A DNA stretch of 60,000 nucleotides from Apostichopus japonicus (taxonomy: Eukaryota; Echinodermata; Holothuroidea; Aspidochirotida; Stichopodidae), in the NCBI RefSeq assembly GCF_037975245.1, contig NC_092575.1, forward strand, positions 24,665,841-24,725,840, written 5' to 3'. Shown in pieces: positions 22,094-30,780 of the stretch. The notes beneath the pieces are model-generated. The model did not search any database and was not told where the DNA came from. It worked only from the letters and a program-made list of their open reading frames with translations. The translations under genes were made by a program, and so were the position numbers. Within the stretch, counting starts at the first letter, position 1. Every line of letters begins with the position of its first letter.

Positions 22094-23070
22094 TGTTAAG
22101 AAACATATATATTCTCTGACAGAAAAATATTTTTCTCTAACAAAATATATAAATTCTGAGACAGAAAAAAAAAATATTTTACAGGAAAAATTATATTCTG
22201 TGCAAAAATATATTTTTATTGTGTGTACGGAAAATATATATATTCTCTAACAACAAAATTCTATTCTGTGCGAAAAAATATATTCTGGTCGAAAAATATA
22301 TATATGCTGTACAAAGTACCAAAACATATATTCTCTGACAGAAAAATATTTTTCTCTAGCAAAATATATAAATTCTGAGACAGAAAATATATATATTCTA
22401 CAGGAGAAATTATATTCTGTGCAAAAATATATTTTTATTGTGTGCAAAGAAAATATATATATTCTCTAATATTCAAGACCTATTCTGTGCGAAAAATATA
22501 TTCTGTACGAAAAATATATTCTGTGCGAAAAATATATATGCTGTACAAAGTACGGAGCTCTGTAAGTGCTGACTGAGATGTTCAGTAACTTCAGCAGTGA
22601 CCAGCGTGTTCTTTACACTGGCCATTCATAAAACGCACATGTTTGCTCAGAATCTTAATGCAGTTCATAGTTAGTGGGTTTGCGATATCACATTGCACAT
22701 GATAGTACCAGGGATTATTCCATAACAACTCCCTGATTGTACTACGGTACGTTCGACAGCGAAGCCTTCTGTACCGTACGTAACTAGCCGGCTTAACAGT
22801 AACTGCTCACTTCTTCACATTTCAAGGTTATTAGTTTGGAACGTTAGCCGGTGTGTTACGTAAGCAGTTTGCCAAACCTTGCAAAGGAAACGAACGTGTG
22901 AAAGTCATTTGCACAGCTCAAATTTCCTGCGATCTACCGCAAGTGCCTATTGAAATCTGTAAGGCAGGTAAACTGTTACGTCAGTGGTGCAGGGCGCATT
23001 TCACTCAATTGTATATTTTTTTTAGAGATATATATTTGTACGTAATATATTCCGCTTTCTCACGCCATAG
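21860..23070. mobile_element. 1.2-kb element with 27-bp terminal inverted repeats
   Basis: The left end starts CTATGGCGCGAGAAAGCGGA (21860-21886). The right end (23044-23070) is its reverse complement with one mismatch in 27. GATA borders both ends outside the repeats (21856-21859 and 23071-23074) and may be the target duplication. The inside is mostly extremely AT-rich repeats, with a (TA)n run at 22058-22091 and a tandem pair of about 220-230 bp. There is no transposase frame, so it is probably a non-autonomous DNA transposon or MITE. It lies inside the nested gene's intron. Confidence 0.75.
22104..22553. repeat. Tandem pair of AT-rich units, about 220-230 bp each
   Basis: Unit 1 (22104-22319) and unit 2 (22324-22553) share the order ATTCTCTGACAGAAAAATAT, AAATTCTGAGACAGAAAA, AAATTATATTCTGTGCAAAA, TTTTTATTGTGTG and GCTGTACAAAGTAC. 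Shorter variants of the words ATATATTCTCT and ATTCTGTGCGAAAA fill the spaces. It lies inside the element with terminal inverted repeats. Confidence 0.85.
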
Positions 23071-23756
23071 GATACACCTTATTGCCCAAAGGTTAATGGG
23101 ACCCTTGAACTACAAGCAGTTCACAGAACAAGGTCAGCAGCTGTGGGTTGGTCATACTGAAACTGTATATATGTGCAGTATATATATAAAAAGTGTGTAT
23201 TCTCTGGACAGTAGGGTTAAGTGTGTAGTGATGCTTAATGCTTGTACATATCATGTTGTACTTATATGCAAGAAGTTTACTGCTCATTAAAATTGGTAAA
23301 GGCTTGTGACTTCTCTTGTCAGTTCAATATTATAATCCATATCGGCATAATATCATAATATCAAGCACAGTGCCCACAGATGGCAAAAGTGTGGATAGTA
23401 TAGACTATCTAGTACATTTATTGCACTGTTACGGTACACCTTCTACGGTTACTGTGCATACAAAATTACATGTGCAATAAAACAATTTGCGTGCTTTTCT
23501 ATGATTTTTCTCAACCTCACTGACTCCACTATGCCATAACGACATACATAACTAGCCCATCTATTTAAATCTTACTTCAAATGGTGGCATAAAAGTTGAA
23601 AATTTTGCAACTTTCAACTGTGTTTTTCTCCAAGATATTATCCGTTGGAATCCCAATAAACCTCACCGATAATATGAATATACACTACGAACGTCATTGA
23701 CCAATCCATAATACAACACCATGCTTGATTTGTGTACAGTCTATATGGCAGTTGTA

Positions 23757-23783
23757 CCAGGGAGTTCCATTACAACTCCCTGG
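23757..23783. repeat. Short hairpin repeat (related copy near 22709)
   Basis: CCAGGGAGTT and AACTCCCTGG form a perfect 10-bp stem with a 7-base loop. A decayed relative, CCAGGGATTA..AACTCCCTGA, with the same flanking TGTAC, lies at about 22708-22736. They may be two ends or two copies of a small foldback element. Confidence 0.6.
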
Positions 23784-24193
23784 TTGTACCAACGCAAAGT
23801 CTTGAATCTATTTTTAGCAACGGCTCATCACTAAACCTGCATATCTCTGATTGGTTGAATTCAAACTAGTAGGTTTGGGGGAACTGTATGCGATTAATTT
23901 TAAATATCGAGTTTGTCGTGGACACTTTTCTCATTATCTGCAAATATCTTATAAATATCTTAGTTGGCTCTTTTGTGATTGATATATGTAAAAAACTTGA
24001 TGGACATGTCAAAAAAGTATAATACGGCGACCAAACGCAAAATGCTACTTTAAAAGCAGTTGAACATATTTTTCAAGCTTAAGCGTTAAAGAGTTAGCTC
24101 AACTGCAGAAATCATCCTCATTTCAGAAAATGGATAAAAGGAGAGCATTACCATGTGTTACAGTTATTACTCTTTTCTGCTTGTTATCCACAG

Positions 24194-24514
24194 AAAGGAA
24201 CAGATGTTGAAGAAGCAACAAAGTTGAAAGAAGATCGTTTCAAGCAGCCATTGTTGCTATCCCTTAGTGCAGAAAAAGATCCGAAACAGTTCTTTGTAAT
24301 ATTGGACCGCATTGCAATTTCAGGAGGGCTTCATGTGGTGGATGCTTTAGACAGACTGTTTAAGTGTCATTATGTTTTTAATGTGGAGTACTCTCCAAGT
24401 TTGCAACAATTTTGGGAATTTATTGCTGCAATGAACTATGAAGTACTACCTCCAGCAACAGCAAAACCACAGGTCCGAGCTCTTGGTGCAGCAATAAGAG
24501 CACCACCCAAGTAA
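24194..24514 (+). CDS. Terminal exon of nested gene, uncharacterised metazoan protein family
   Basis: A strong acceptor (TTGTTATCCACAG, AG at 24192-24193) opens 106 codons from KGTDVEEATK to AAIRAPPK and a TAA stop at 24512-24514. The peptide runs through KQPLLLSLSAEKDPKQFFVIL, a D-R-I-A-I turn, VDALDRLFKCHYVFNVEY and LQQFWEFIAAMNYEV. The arrangement 'FF.I.D......V.A.D.LFK.HYVF...Y...L..F..F' matches my recollection of the C-terminus of a multi-copy uncharacterised family in fish and invertebrates, often with an N-terminal SAM-like domain. No function is known to me. An AATAAA lies 39 bp past the stop. The exon is nested, on the opposite strand, in the decarboxylase intron 2. The acceptor, intact frame and poly(A) signal make a real exon likely. 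The family call is from memory of its pattern. Confidence 0.75.
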   Translation, partial: KGTDVEEATKLKEDRFKQPLLLSLSAEKDPKQFFVILDRIAISGGLHVVDALDRLFKCHYVFNVEYSPSLQQFWEFIAAMNYEVLPPATAKPQVRALGAAIRAPPK

Positions 24515-24552
24515 TGATATTGACTTAAAATGGTGTTTACTGATGAAATATA

Positions 24553-24558
24553 AATAAA
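24553..24558 (+). promoter_or_regulatory. Poly(A) signal AATAAA of the nested gene
   Basis: A canonical AATAAA lies 39 bp after the TAA stop of the terminal exon. Confidence 0.6.
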
Positions 24559-25299
24559 AGATTTAGCATTTAAAACAAGCATGCATAATTTTAGTTCAGC
24601 TCAGTATTCTTACCAGGTTGTTTTGTTTTAACCAAAAGGGACATAGCCTCAGTTTTTTTAATCCAATTCAGGTTCTTATTTGCCTATTGTATCTATAGGA
24701 AAGGCTAATTATTCAAATTTTCCTTTTACACCTGATAAAATCTTCAGTATGTTATTGCAAACTTCATTCTTTAACTTTAGAATTATGGAACACCAGTATT
24801 AAGCCTTCATCTTTAGCACATGAAAATGATTAAACTTATGGAACTCTAGTATTTCCCATGTTTTGTTTATCACTGCATCAGTAAATGCATGCCAGTGTTT
24901 TAATTATGTTTTATTTTAGCCTTCATCTTTAGCACCTGAAAATGTTTAAAATTATGGAACTCCAGTATTTCCCATGTTCTGCATGTTTTGTTTTCTTCAC
25001 TGCATCAGTAAATGAATATAATTCGTCTACAAAGTACATTCTGTCTTTTCTGTTTCTGGTGTTTTCCTCAAGCGAAACTAAGTGGACATACTCTTATGTT
25101 TATAGCTTCTGTTTGAGAATAATTTAATTGGGTGACAAAACCAATTGTTTCAATATATGTTTACAAAATTAACGTTGAAAGCTTATACATAGACAAACTG
25201 CAAAACGAGTGACAATCATGATCATATTGATTGACAGTCCCAATCATATAAATAAAAAACATTTTTAGACTAATAGTCATTCTAAATTAGATTCTAAAG

Positions 25300-25633
25300 T
25301 CAATCTATTAGATTTCTACCTTTTCAATCTATAACAGATTGAAAGTCAGTTTTTATGATCGAAGAGTCAATCGTATGGAATGACTTTTATCAATCTAATT
25401 GACTGATAGTTACAATCGTTTTAGATTGAAATTTAAAAGTCAATCGAATTTAGATTAAGAAAACCAATCCATTAGATTGATATATTAATCTTAAAAAACA
25501 CTGACTTTCAATCTTTTAAGACTATTTTTTTTTCAATCTTAAGACAGATTGAAAGTCAATCTAAGCCGATTGGTCCCTAATATCAATCTGCCAAAGATTT
25601 AAAATTCAATCTTTAAGAGTGAAAAGTCAATCT
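25300..25633. repeat. Right array of TCAATCT / AGATTGA motifs
   Basis: About thirteen exact 7-mers occur in 334 bp. TCAATCT is at 25300, 25324, 25390, 25508, 25533, 25556, 25583, 25606 and 25627. AGATTGA is at 25336, 25433, 25474 and 25546. They form several AGATTGAAAGTCAATCT-like palindromes, for example at 25546-25562. It begins about 790 bp after the stop of the nested gene. Confidence 0.85.
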
Positions 25634-26079
25634 ATACACATCTTATACTGAAAAAAATCATAAGTTAGAAATAGTATCAAATGGATCAAGGATTGAGGGG
25701 TGGATGCCCATTAGAGCAATGTTGACGAGTTTGTAGTCCTTCCCCAGAAAAAAATCATTCAAATTTTAGTCATCAAACTGGTGTATTTTGGAGACCAATT
25801 TAGACATACGTAAGGCTTTTTTTTAAGTAAGTCTAAAACCGAGGATGTTCTAATAACTACTTTTGAAGTTAAGTGTAAGGTTGAACCTTGGATCTGCACC
25901 TTTTTAAAGTTATAATCAAGATCATCAAAAATAGTTGCTTTAAGCTAAAGAGACACTTCAAATCTTATTTAGATGATAACATTTAGCAAATCATCAAAAA
26001 TTCTAGCCAGAGCTATTGCTTTAATTGAAGAAACATGCATACAGCAGAATAAAAGTTGCATAAGAGCAAGACTTGTAAG

Positions 26080-26290
26080 GTTAAAGGTATTTAGGAGCAA
26101 TGATCTGGGTGGTAGGTTGGAAAGGTTCAGAGTATGGGCAGTGTCTACTGTCTAGGATGTTATCTAGAGGGGCAGAGTGCTAATATGTTGGCTTAGGGGC
26201 TAGGGTAGGGAGCAGTGTTAAAACGTTGGTTTAAGGGGGGGGGGGTGGAGGAGGAGCAGTGTTAAAACGTTGTCAATTCAGCAGAAGTTC
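26080..26290 (+). repeat. G-rich interspersed repeat fragment
   Basis: The segment contains GGGTGGTAGGTTG, a poly-G run at about 26236, and twice the word GCAGTGTTAAAACGTTG. Similar words (GGGTGGTAGATTG, CACAGTGTTAAAA) occur in the same order at 48421-48495. There they precede the GAGACAGGTAAG piece, so both are probably parts of one repeat family. Confidence 0.5.
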
Positions 26291-26630
26291 AATGTAATAG
26301 GTTAATTAGAAAACTGCATACAACATGGACAGGTCAGAAATGAGTGAAATAAAGTGTACCACCTTTAGTTGCTCTTTGTGCCAAAATTCTCGACATGTTG
26401 CAACATGAATCAGATCTATAATATGATTATAAGTCTAGTTAATGACTTAAGACCAATTGCTATATAGTTTAAGTCTGTAATATAGCTACTGTACCATTTT
26501 GCTGGTGGGTCATAAACAAGCCTAGCTCACTGAAAGCTTCTTCTTTTTTCATTCTATTTACATGTCATAGACTCTTGAGTACAACTCAAAGCAGTCTCAA
26601 GACCCTATAAATCCTTTAAGATATCTGCAT

Positions 26631-26690
26631 GGTAGAACGAGAGTGCTATAATTGTGGGGAGACAGGTAAGCGAGGAGCGAGGGTAAATAA
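26631..26690 (+). repeat. Interspersed repeat fragment, GAGACAGGTAAG family (copy 2)
   Basis: GGTAGAACGAGAGTGCTATA is followed by GTGGGGAGACAGGTAAGCGA and GGAGCGAGGGTAAATAA, parallel to 14721-14775. Confidence 0.75.
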
Positions 26691-27059
26691 ATCCTTTCTT
26701 TGGCGAGTAAGAATCTGCCCAGTCACTAGTGCACACTAGAGGTAATCGCTGCCACAATATAGCACATTCTGTTGCATCATCATTCAGTCAAGCTAATGTT
26801 TCAGCAGATCCTTTGCCAGCTGCAATGACTTTTGACCTGCAAATGCTACTTGGGATAATCAACATGGTTTCTTTAATTCCCTAGGCAGTCGGTTAGTGCA
26901 TGACTATTATCATTAAAAGTCATTAAACTTGTATGATTGACATTTGCTCTTTTAGATGCCCTCGATCAATGTCTGTGTGATATATGCAGAGTCATGCATG
27001 TTCTGCTGCTGTTTGTTTTGCCTTATTGGTTCTATATATTTAATATTTAGGTTTTTGTT

Positions 27060-27150
27060 AAGTATTTGTTTTTAGGTTTTACATTTGTAAAGTGCTTTGA
27101 GCAGCTTTGCTGATTATGCGCTTTATAAATATTACTTATTATTATTACTT
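27060..27150 (+). mobile_element. LINE-like 3' tail abutting the exon 2 splice donor
   Basis: GTAAAGTGCTTTGAGCAGC, then a GCGCTTTATAAAT and an ATTACTTATTATTATTACTT tail, is the usual 3' end of CR1/L2-like non-LTR elements in many marine animals. It is on the plus strand, opposite to the host gene. The ATT-rich tail ends at 27150 and exon 2 ends at 27153. The decarboxylase donor GTAAGTAATAATAATAAG is therefore read from the reverse complement of this tail. Confidence 0.7.
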
Positions 27151-27152
27151 AC

Positions 27153-27266
27153 CCATGAAAACCCAACACAGCTGATGGCGTCTGAGAGCATATCACCTAG
27201 AATAGATGGAAAGGAATTACCAGTAGGAAAATAGGCATGGAAGTGAGGACTGTGCCAGTGGGTCAC
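27153..27266 (-). CDS. Decarboxylase exon 2 (HWHSP / AYFPT motif)
   Basis: This exon has 114 bp, 38 codons, phase 0 at both ends. It begins VTHWHSPHFHAYFPTGNS and ends DAISCVGFSW. HW.SP..HAYFPT lines the substrate pocket in this family (Trp71, Tyr79, Phe80, Pro81 and Thr82 in DDC; Trp72 and 80-83 here). The PH.HAY and LGDML.DAI parts are typical of histidine and tyrosine decarboxylases; VTHWHSP and GFSW are typical of DDC. The acceptor is TGTTCTCTTTCAG (27269-27267) and the donor is GTAAGT. The first 29 bp of the exon and the acceptor belong to the five-copy 95-bp tandem repeat (27238-27737). The copy at 27266 is the only one followed by the complete exon. Confidence 0.95.
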
Positions 27267-27737
27267 CTGAAAGAGAACAATGAAACATAAACTTAAAACA
27301 ATTGGAGGCATGATTTAACAATACAACCCATATGGAAGTGAAGACTGTGCCAGTGGGTCACCTGAAAGAGAACAATGAAACATAAACTTAAAACAATTGG
27401 AGGCATGATTTAACAATACAACCCATATGGAAGTGAGGACTGTGCCAGTGGGTCACCTGAAAGAGAACAATGAAACATAAACTTAAAACAATTGGAGGCA
27501 TGATTTAACAATACAACCCATATGGAAGTGAAGACTGTGCCAGTGGGTCACCTGAAAGAGAACAATGAAACATAAACTTAAAACAATTGGAGGCATGATT
27601 TAACAATACAACCCATATGGAAGTGAGGACTGTGCCAGTGGGTCACCTGAAAGAGAATAACAAAATATAAACTTGAAACAAATTTAATGCATGACTTAAG
27701 CATGACAAAACTGAGAGTAACAAAATACAACCCATAT
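27238..27737 (-). repeat. 95-bp tandem repeat carrying the exon 2 splice acceptor, five copies
   Basis: Units start at 27238, 27333, 27428, 27523 and 27618, exactly 95 bp apart. The last one, farthest upstream in the gene, is diverged and about 20 bp longer, ending at the shared CAACCCATAT. Each unit holds the pyrimidine tract and CAG/GTGACCCACTGG of the exon 2 acceptor plus the next codons. Possible exon starts are 27266, 27361, 27456, 27551 and 27646. Units 1, 3 and 5 read GTGAGGAC and units 2 and 4 read GTGAAGAC, so the array probably grew by copying a 190-bp dimer. Starting at any upstream copy reads into a TAA about 22 codons later. Confidence 0.97.
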
Positions 27738-28867
27738 AATATAACGAAACAGTTGAGGTGAGATAGGGACTCTACATTAAATGTTTTTCAAAATATTTTC
27801 ACCTTTTACAAATTTATGCTAATTGAATCATAAATGTTCTTCTTTTAGGAAAAAGTTGATGATGCCTTCTTATTGCAGGTCTTATTTCAATTTTACATAC
27901 ATTAAGGATACTAGCGGATCCTAACATCATGTTCCTATTAGACAAGTAACCACAATTAGCGACCGGTATAATCTTCATGTCCAGGTTAAGCTACTAAACT
28001 AAAGGACATACTTTGCTGTGTTTATTTTTCTAAGTATGTCTTGTCAACACATACCCAGCCCCTCCTCCCTGTCTATCAATCTCTAAATGAAAACAGTAAA
28101 TTAAAAAAAAAAGCAAAATGAAGATCCCTGCATAGGTCTGGCAATTGTCCCATCTTAAACCCAATTCATAGGAACTGTACACTTCTAGCTCACATGCCCA
28201 CCATTTTGTTTTTCTCTCTCTCCAGAATTGAACAAATATTTTTACAGTTCAGAGTTTCAAACATGCTTATTTAACCAAGCAGCCAATGACAGGGAACTCA
28301 ATAAAGCAAATGCAAGTCTACTTAATAACGGATGAAGTTTCTCCCTTGTTTTTTCACTTTTTAATAATTCCATATGCAAATAAAAAGCCTCTATTTCAAG
28401 TCTGGGACTGTATCGGCGGTCGTTAGAATAAAGTTAAGCCCAAGAAAACAGACTAATTTTGACGGAGATTATCGATTCCGCGAGGCTTTACGTCTACGGC
28501 CGGGAATGAAATGAGGTGAGCTTTCAATTTTCAATCTAAATTAGCTAAATCACTCAATGAAGCAACCTGAGACACTGTACCAGTTGTGTAAATACCGAAA
28601 AAAGAATTAAGTGGCCGGGAATAAGAGTAAGGGGAAAGAAAAAGGAAGAAAAGTCAGATATAAGAGAAAGAATCTGAAAAGAAGAGGGTATAGAGAAAGT
28701 GTGGAAAGTTAATGGAAAGGAAATATGAAACGGGAGGAAAAGTTTATACTTAAATGGAGACAAGAGGAAGTTTAGAGGAAACTAGACCCAGAGTTTTGGT
28801 CTTGATTAGAAGACTAACTACATCTGCCGATCTGCTATTTATTTATGTGAATGTGCTTCATGCTATG

Positions 28868-29175
28868 ACTAGTGCTCATATATAAGGCATTTATATAGCG
28901 CCATAACTAAAACGATATTCTATGGCGCTTAACAAGGAAAAAATAAAACATACAATAAACAAAAACAGCAACAAGACAGAAAAAAGAAAAACCAGGATTA
29001 CTTAAAGGCCTTGTTAAAGAGAACTGTCTTCAGAGCTTTTTTGAAACAGAGAAATGTGGATTGAGTAGCAACCGAAGGCGGCAAGTTGTTCCACAGCCTG
29101 GCCCCCGGCCAGTTACAGAAAATACACGGTTGCCAAACTGTTTCGTGCTGGTGGCGGGAACGTTTAAAGTAGTAG
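28868..29175 (-). pseudogene. LINE (CR1/Jockey-like) 3' relic with reverse-transcriptase C-terminus
   Basis: On the minus strand, 29103-28999 reads ARLWNNLPPSV, then TQSTFLCFKKALKTVLF, then NKAFK and a stop. This is the 'P.LWN.LP......FK..LKT.LF' signature at the C-terminal end of many non-LTR retrotransposon polyproteins. Upstream, in a different frame, FGNRVFSVTG is the block that normally directly precedes it, so a small indel has broken the frame near 29105. After the stop comes a 3' untranslated part with the GCGCCATAGAA..GGCGCTATATAAATGCC tail. The copy is 5'-truncated and dead. Confidence 0.85.
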
Positions 29176-30181
29176 CAGATATACTGTACTTCTTACATGG
29201 TATGACGAAACACGCTTAGTAAACATCTTACACAAATAATGGGGGGCCTGTTTATTAACACATTTATAAATCAAACAACCTTGTAATCTCTCTACCAGCT
29301 GTTTATTATAACAAACTTTGCAAAATTGTCACATATTAGTAGAATTACTGGTATCATTGATGAATTAATCATCACCAGAATATAATCACACCGAAAAGTT
29401 TAAAAGTTTTTAGTTTCCCTTCATGTTGGCAACAGTTTCTACTCTTCTTTTCAGCTCTCCATGTCTCTTCAAACTTAGGTTCCTATAGCTGCCAGAGAAA
29501 TGCCAAGGAGCAGGCTGATAAAGGGATAGACTGGGGCAGTTCTGCAAACTTACTGGCCAATGTTTATGAATATGACATAAAAGATCATATATGCAGAAAT
29601 GTCTAATTCCTGTACGGTTCGTAACAAGGTTCATGTCATTTAGCATCTGAAGAAGTTCCTGCTATGATCGAAACCTCAGGCCAACTTACTATTACACATT
29701 CTCTTACACAGGCTCTCTAGTGGATAAGCAGATTGCTTACAGTTTTATTTTATTTTGATTCCTGTAAGGTTCATAACTAGTATGATACTGTTGACATATC
29801 TGACCAATCTGTTTATGCTACTATCCAAGCACACAGTTGTCTGGCCCTAACTACTCCTTCGTCCAATTAGGCACCACAGATTGTTGCATACTCCTCACTG
29901 TCCCCACTTTAACCCCTCAGTCCTCCAATCCTGCCTCTCCCTCCCATAAGCCCTTAGCGTTCAGAATTCATGTAAACTCTTTGCCTGATTTGATAACATT
30001 CAGGGAATTATTTATCATTAGGAAATTATTTTTATCAGGAATAATTTAGTGTAAACAATTTTGCATAGCAGATTTGAAGGCTATAACTTTGTCTCTTTTA
30101 AAAATACTATGGTTCTGTGTACAAGAACCTTCTATGCATATTTGAACCAATATTAATGTATCTAACTCGAGATCCAGCCTT

Positions 30182-30240
<59 letters not shown>
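30182..30240. repeat. (TA)n microsatellite
   Basis: A nearly pure TA run with one TTTA interruption. The open frame across it (Ile-Tyr repeats) is an artefact. Confidence 0.97.
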
Positions 30241-30244
<4 letters not shown>

Positions 30245-30659
30245 TCCAGTAGATAGTGATTTGCCTATATTGTATAGCATTTTGCGATGCTATACCAGAT
30301 AAATTATTCACTGACATTTAATTCCTAAATCAGAACATATATCTCTTTTGATAAAGAGTTATATAGTTATGGTTTTGTTAGTACAGTACAGTTAAGGTTG
30401 CTGGTTCGGTATATATGTTACCTCTAATAATGATAAATGCAATTCCTATAAGATTCACTCAAGTACCTACTCAGGGTGACTTCCATGAAAACAACTTTGT
30501 GTTTACTTTGTCTTTTTTACAAAAAGTAGGCCAATTATAGTAGGTAATTTACACAGTTAATGAGAAAAATTCAGATGAAAGCCTTGGTTGGAAAATTCAT
30601 GTGCAGCTATAAGCATTTGAAATGGTAGATTTGGAAGAGGACACTTGCAATTAAAGGGA

Positions 30660-30780
30660 ATGTATGAAGGGGGGGGGTGGGAGGGAGGAACAGTGTCGGA
30701 ATGTTACCCAATTGTTACAAGCTAGGTAGATCAAAGTGCATATCAGTAGGTAAAGGAGACAGGTAGGAGAGGATTGTCAC
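30660..30780 (+). repeat. G-rich interspersed repeat fragment with GGAGACAGGTAGG
   Basis: A poly-G run at about 30670, then GGAACAGTGTCGGAATGTTAC, and 70 bp further GGTAAAGGAGACAGGTAGGA. The order matches the family seen at 48421-48575, and inverted at about 40785-40875 (GACCTGTCTCC ... poly-C). Confidence 0.5.

Larger units (their letters stand above)
9415..27152 (-). other. Intron 2 of the decarboxylase gene, with nested gene and repeats
   Basis: This 17,738-bp intron has the donor GTAAGT at 27152-27147. On its other strand it contains the nested two-exon or longer gene (21058-24514). It also holds several transposable elements and tandem repeats listed separately. Stretches at 9420-12900, 15700-20560 and 25640-27050 hold no recognisable gene. 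They are AT-rich DNA with homopolymer G runs (for example 19681-19694), short CT or GA runs (12310-12335, 17393-17405) and a GC-balanced island at 17560-17850. Confidence 0.8.

Noticed and set aside
22853-23290. 145-codon plus-strand frame within the nested gene region
   Set aside because: It crosses the right end of the inverted-repeat element, begins at a non-ATG codon and shows no motif of the nested gene's family.
30117-30302. 61-codon frame with an Ile-Tyr repeat
   Set aside because: A product of the (TA)n microsatellite.
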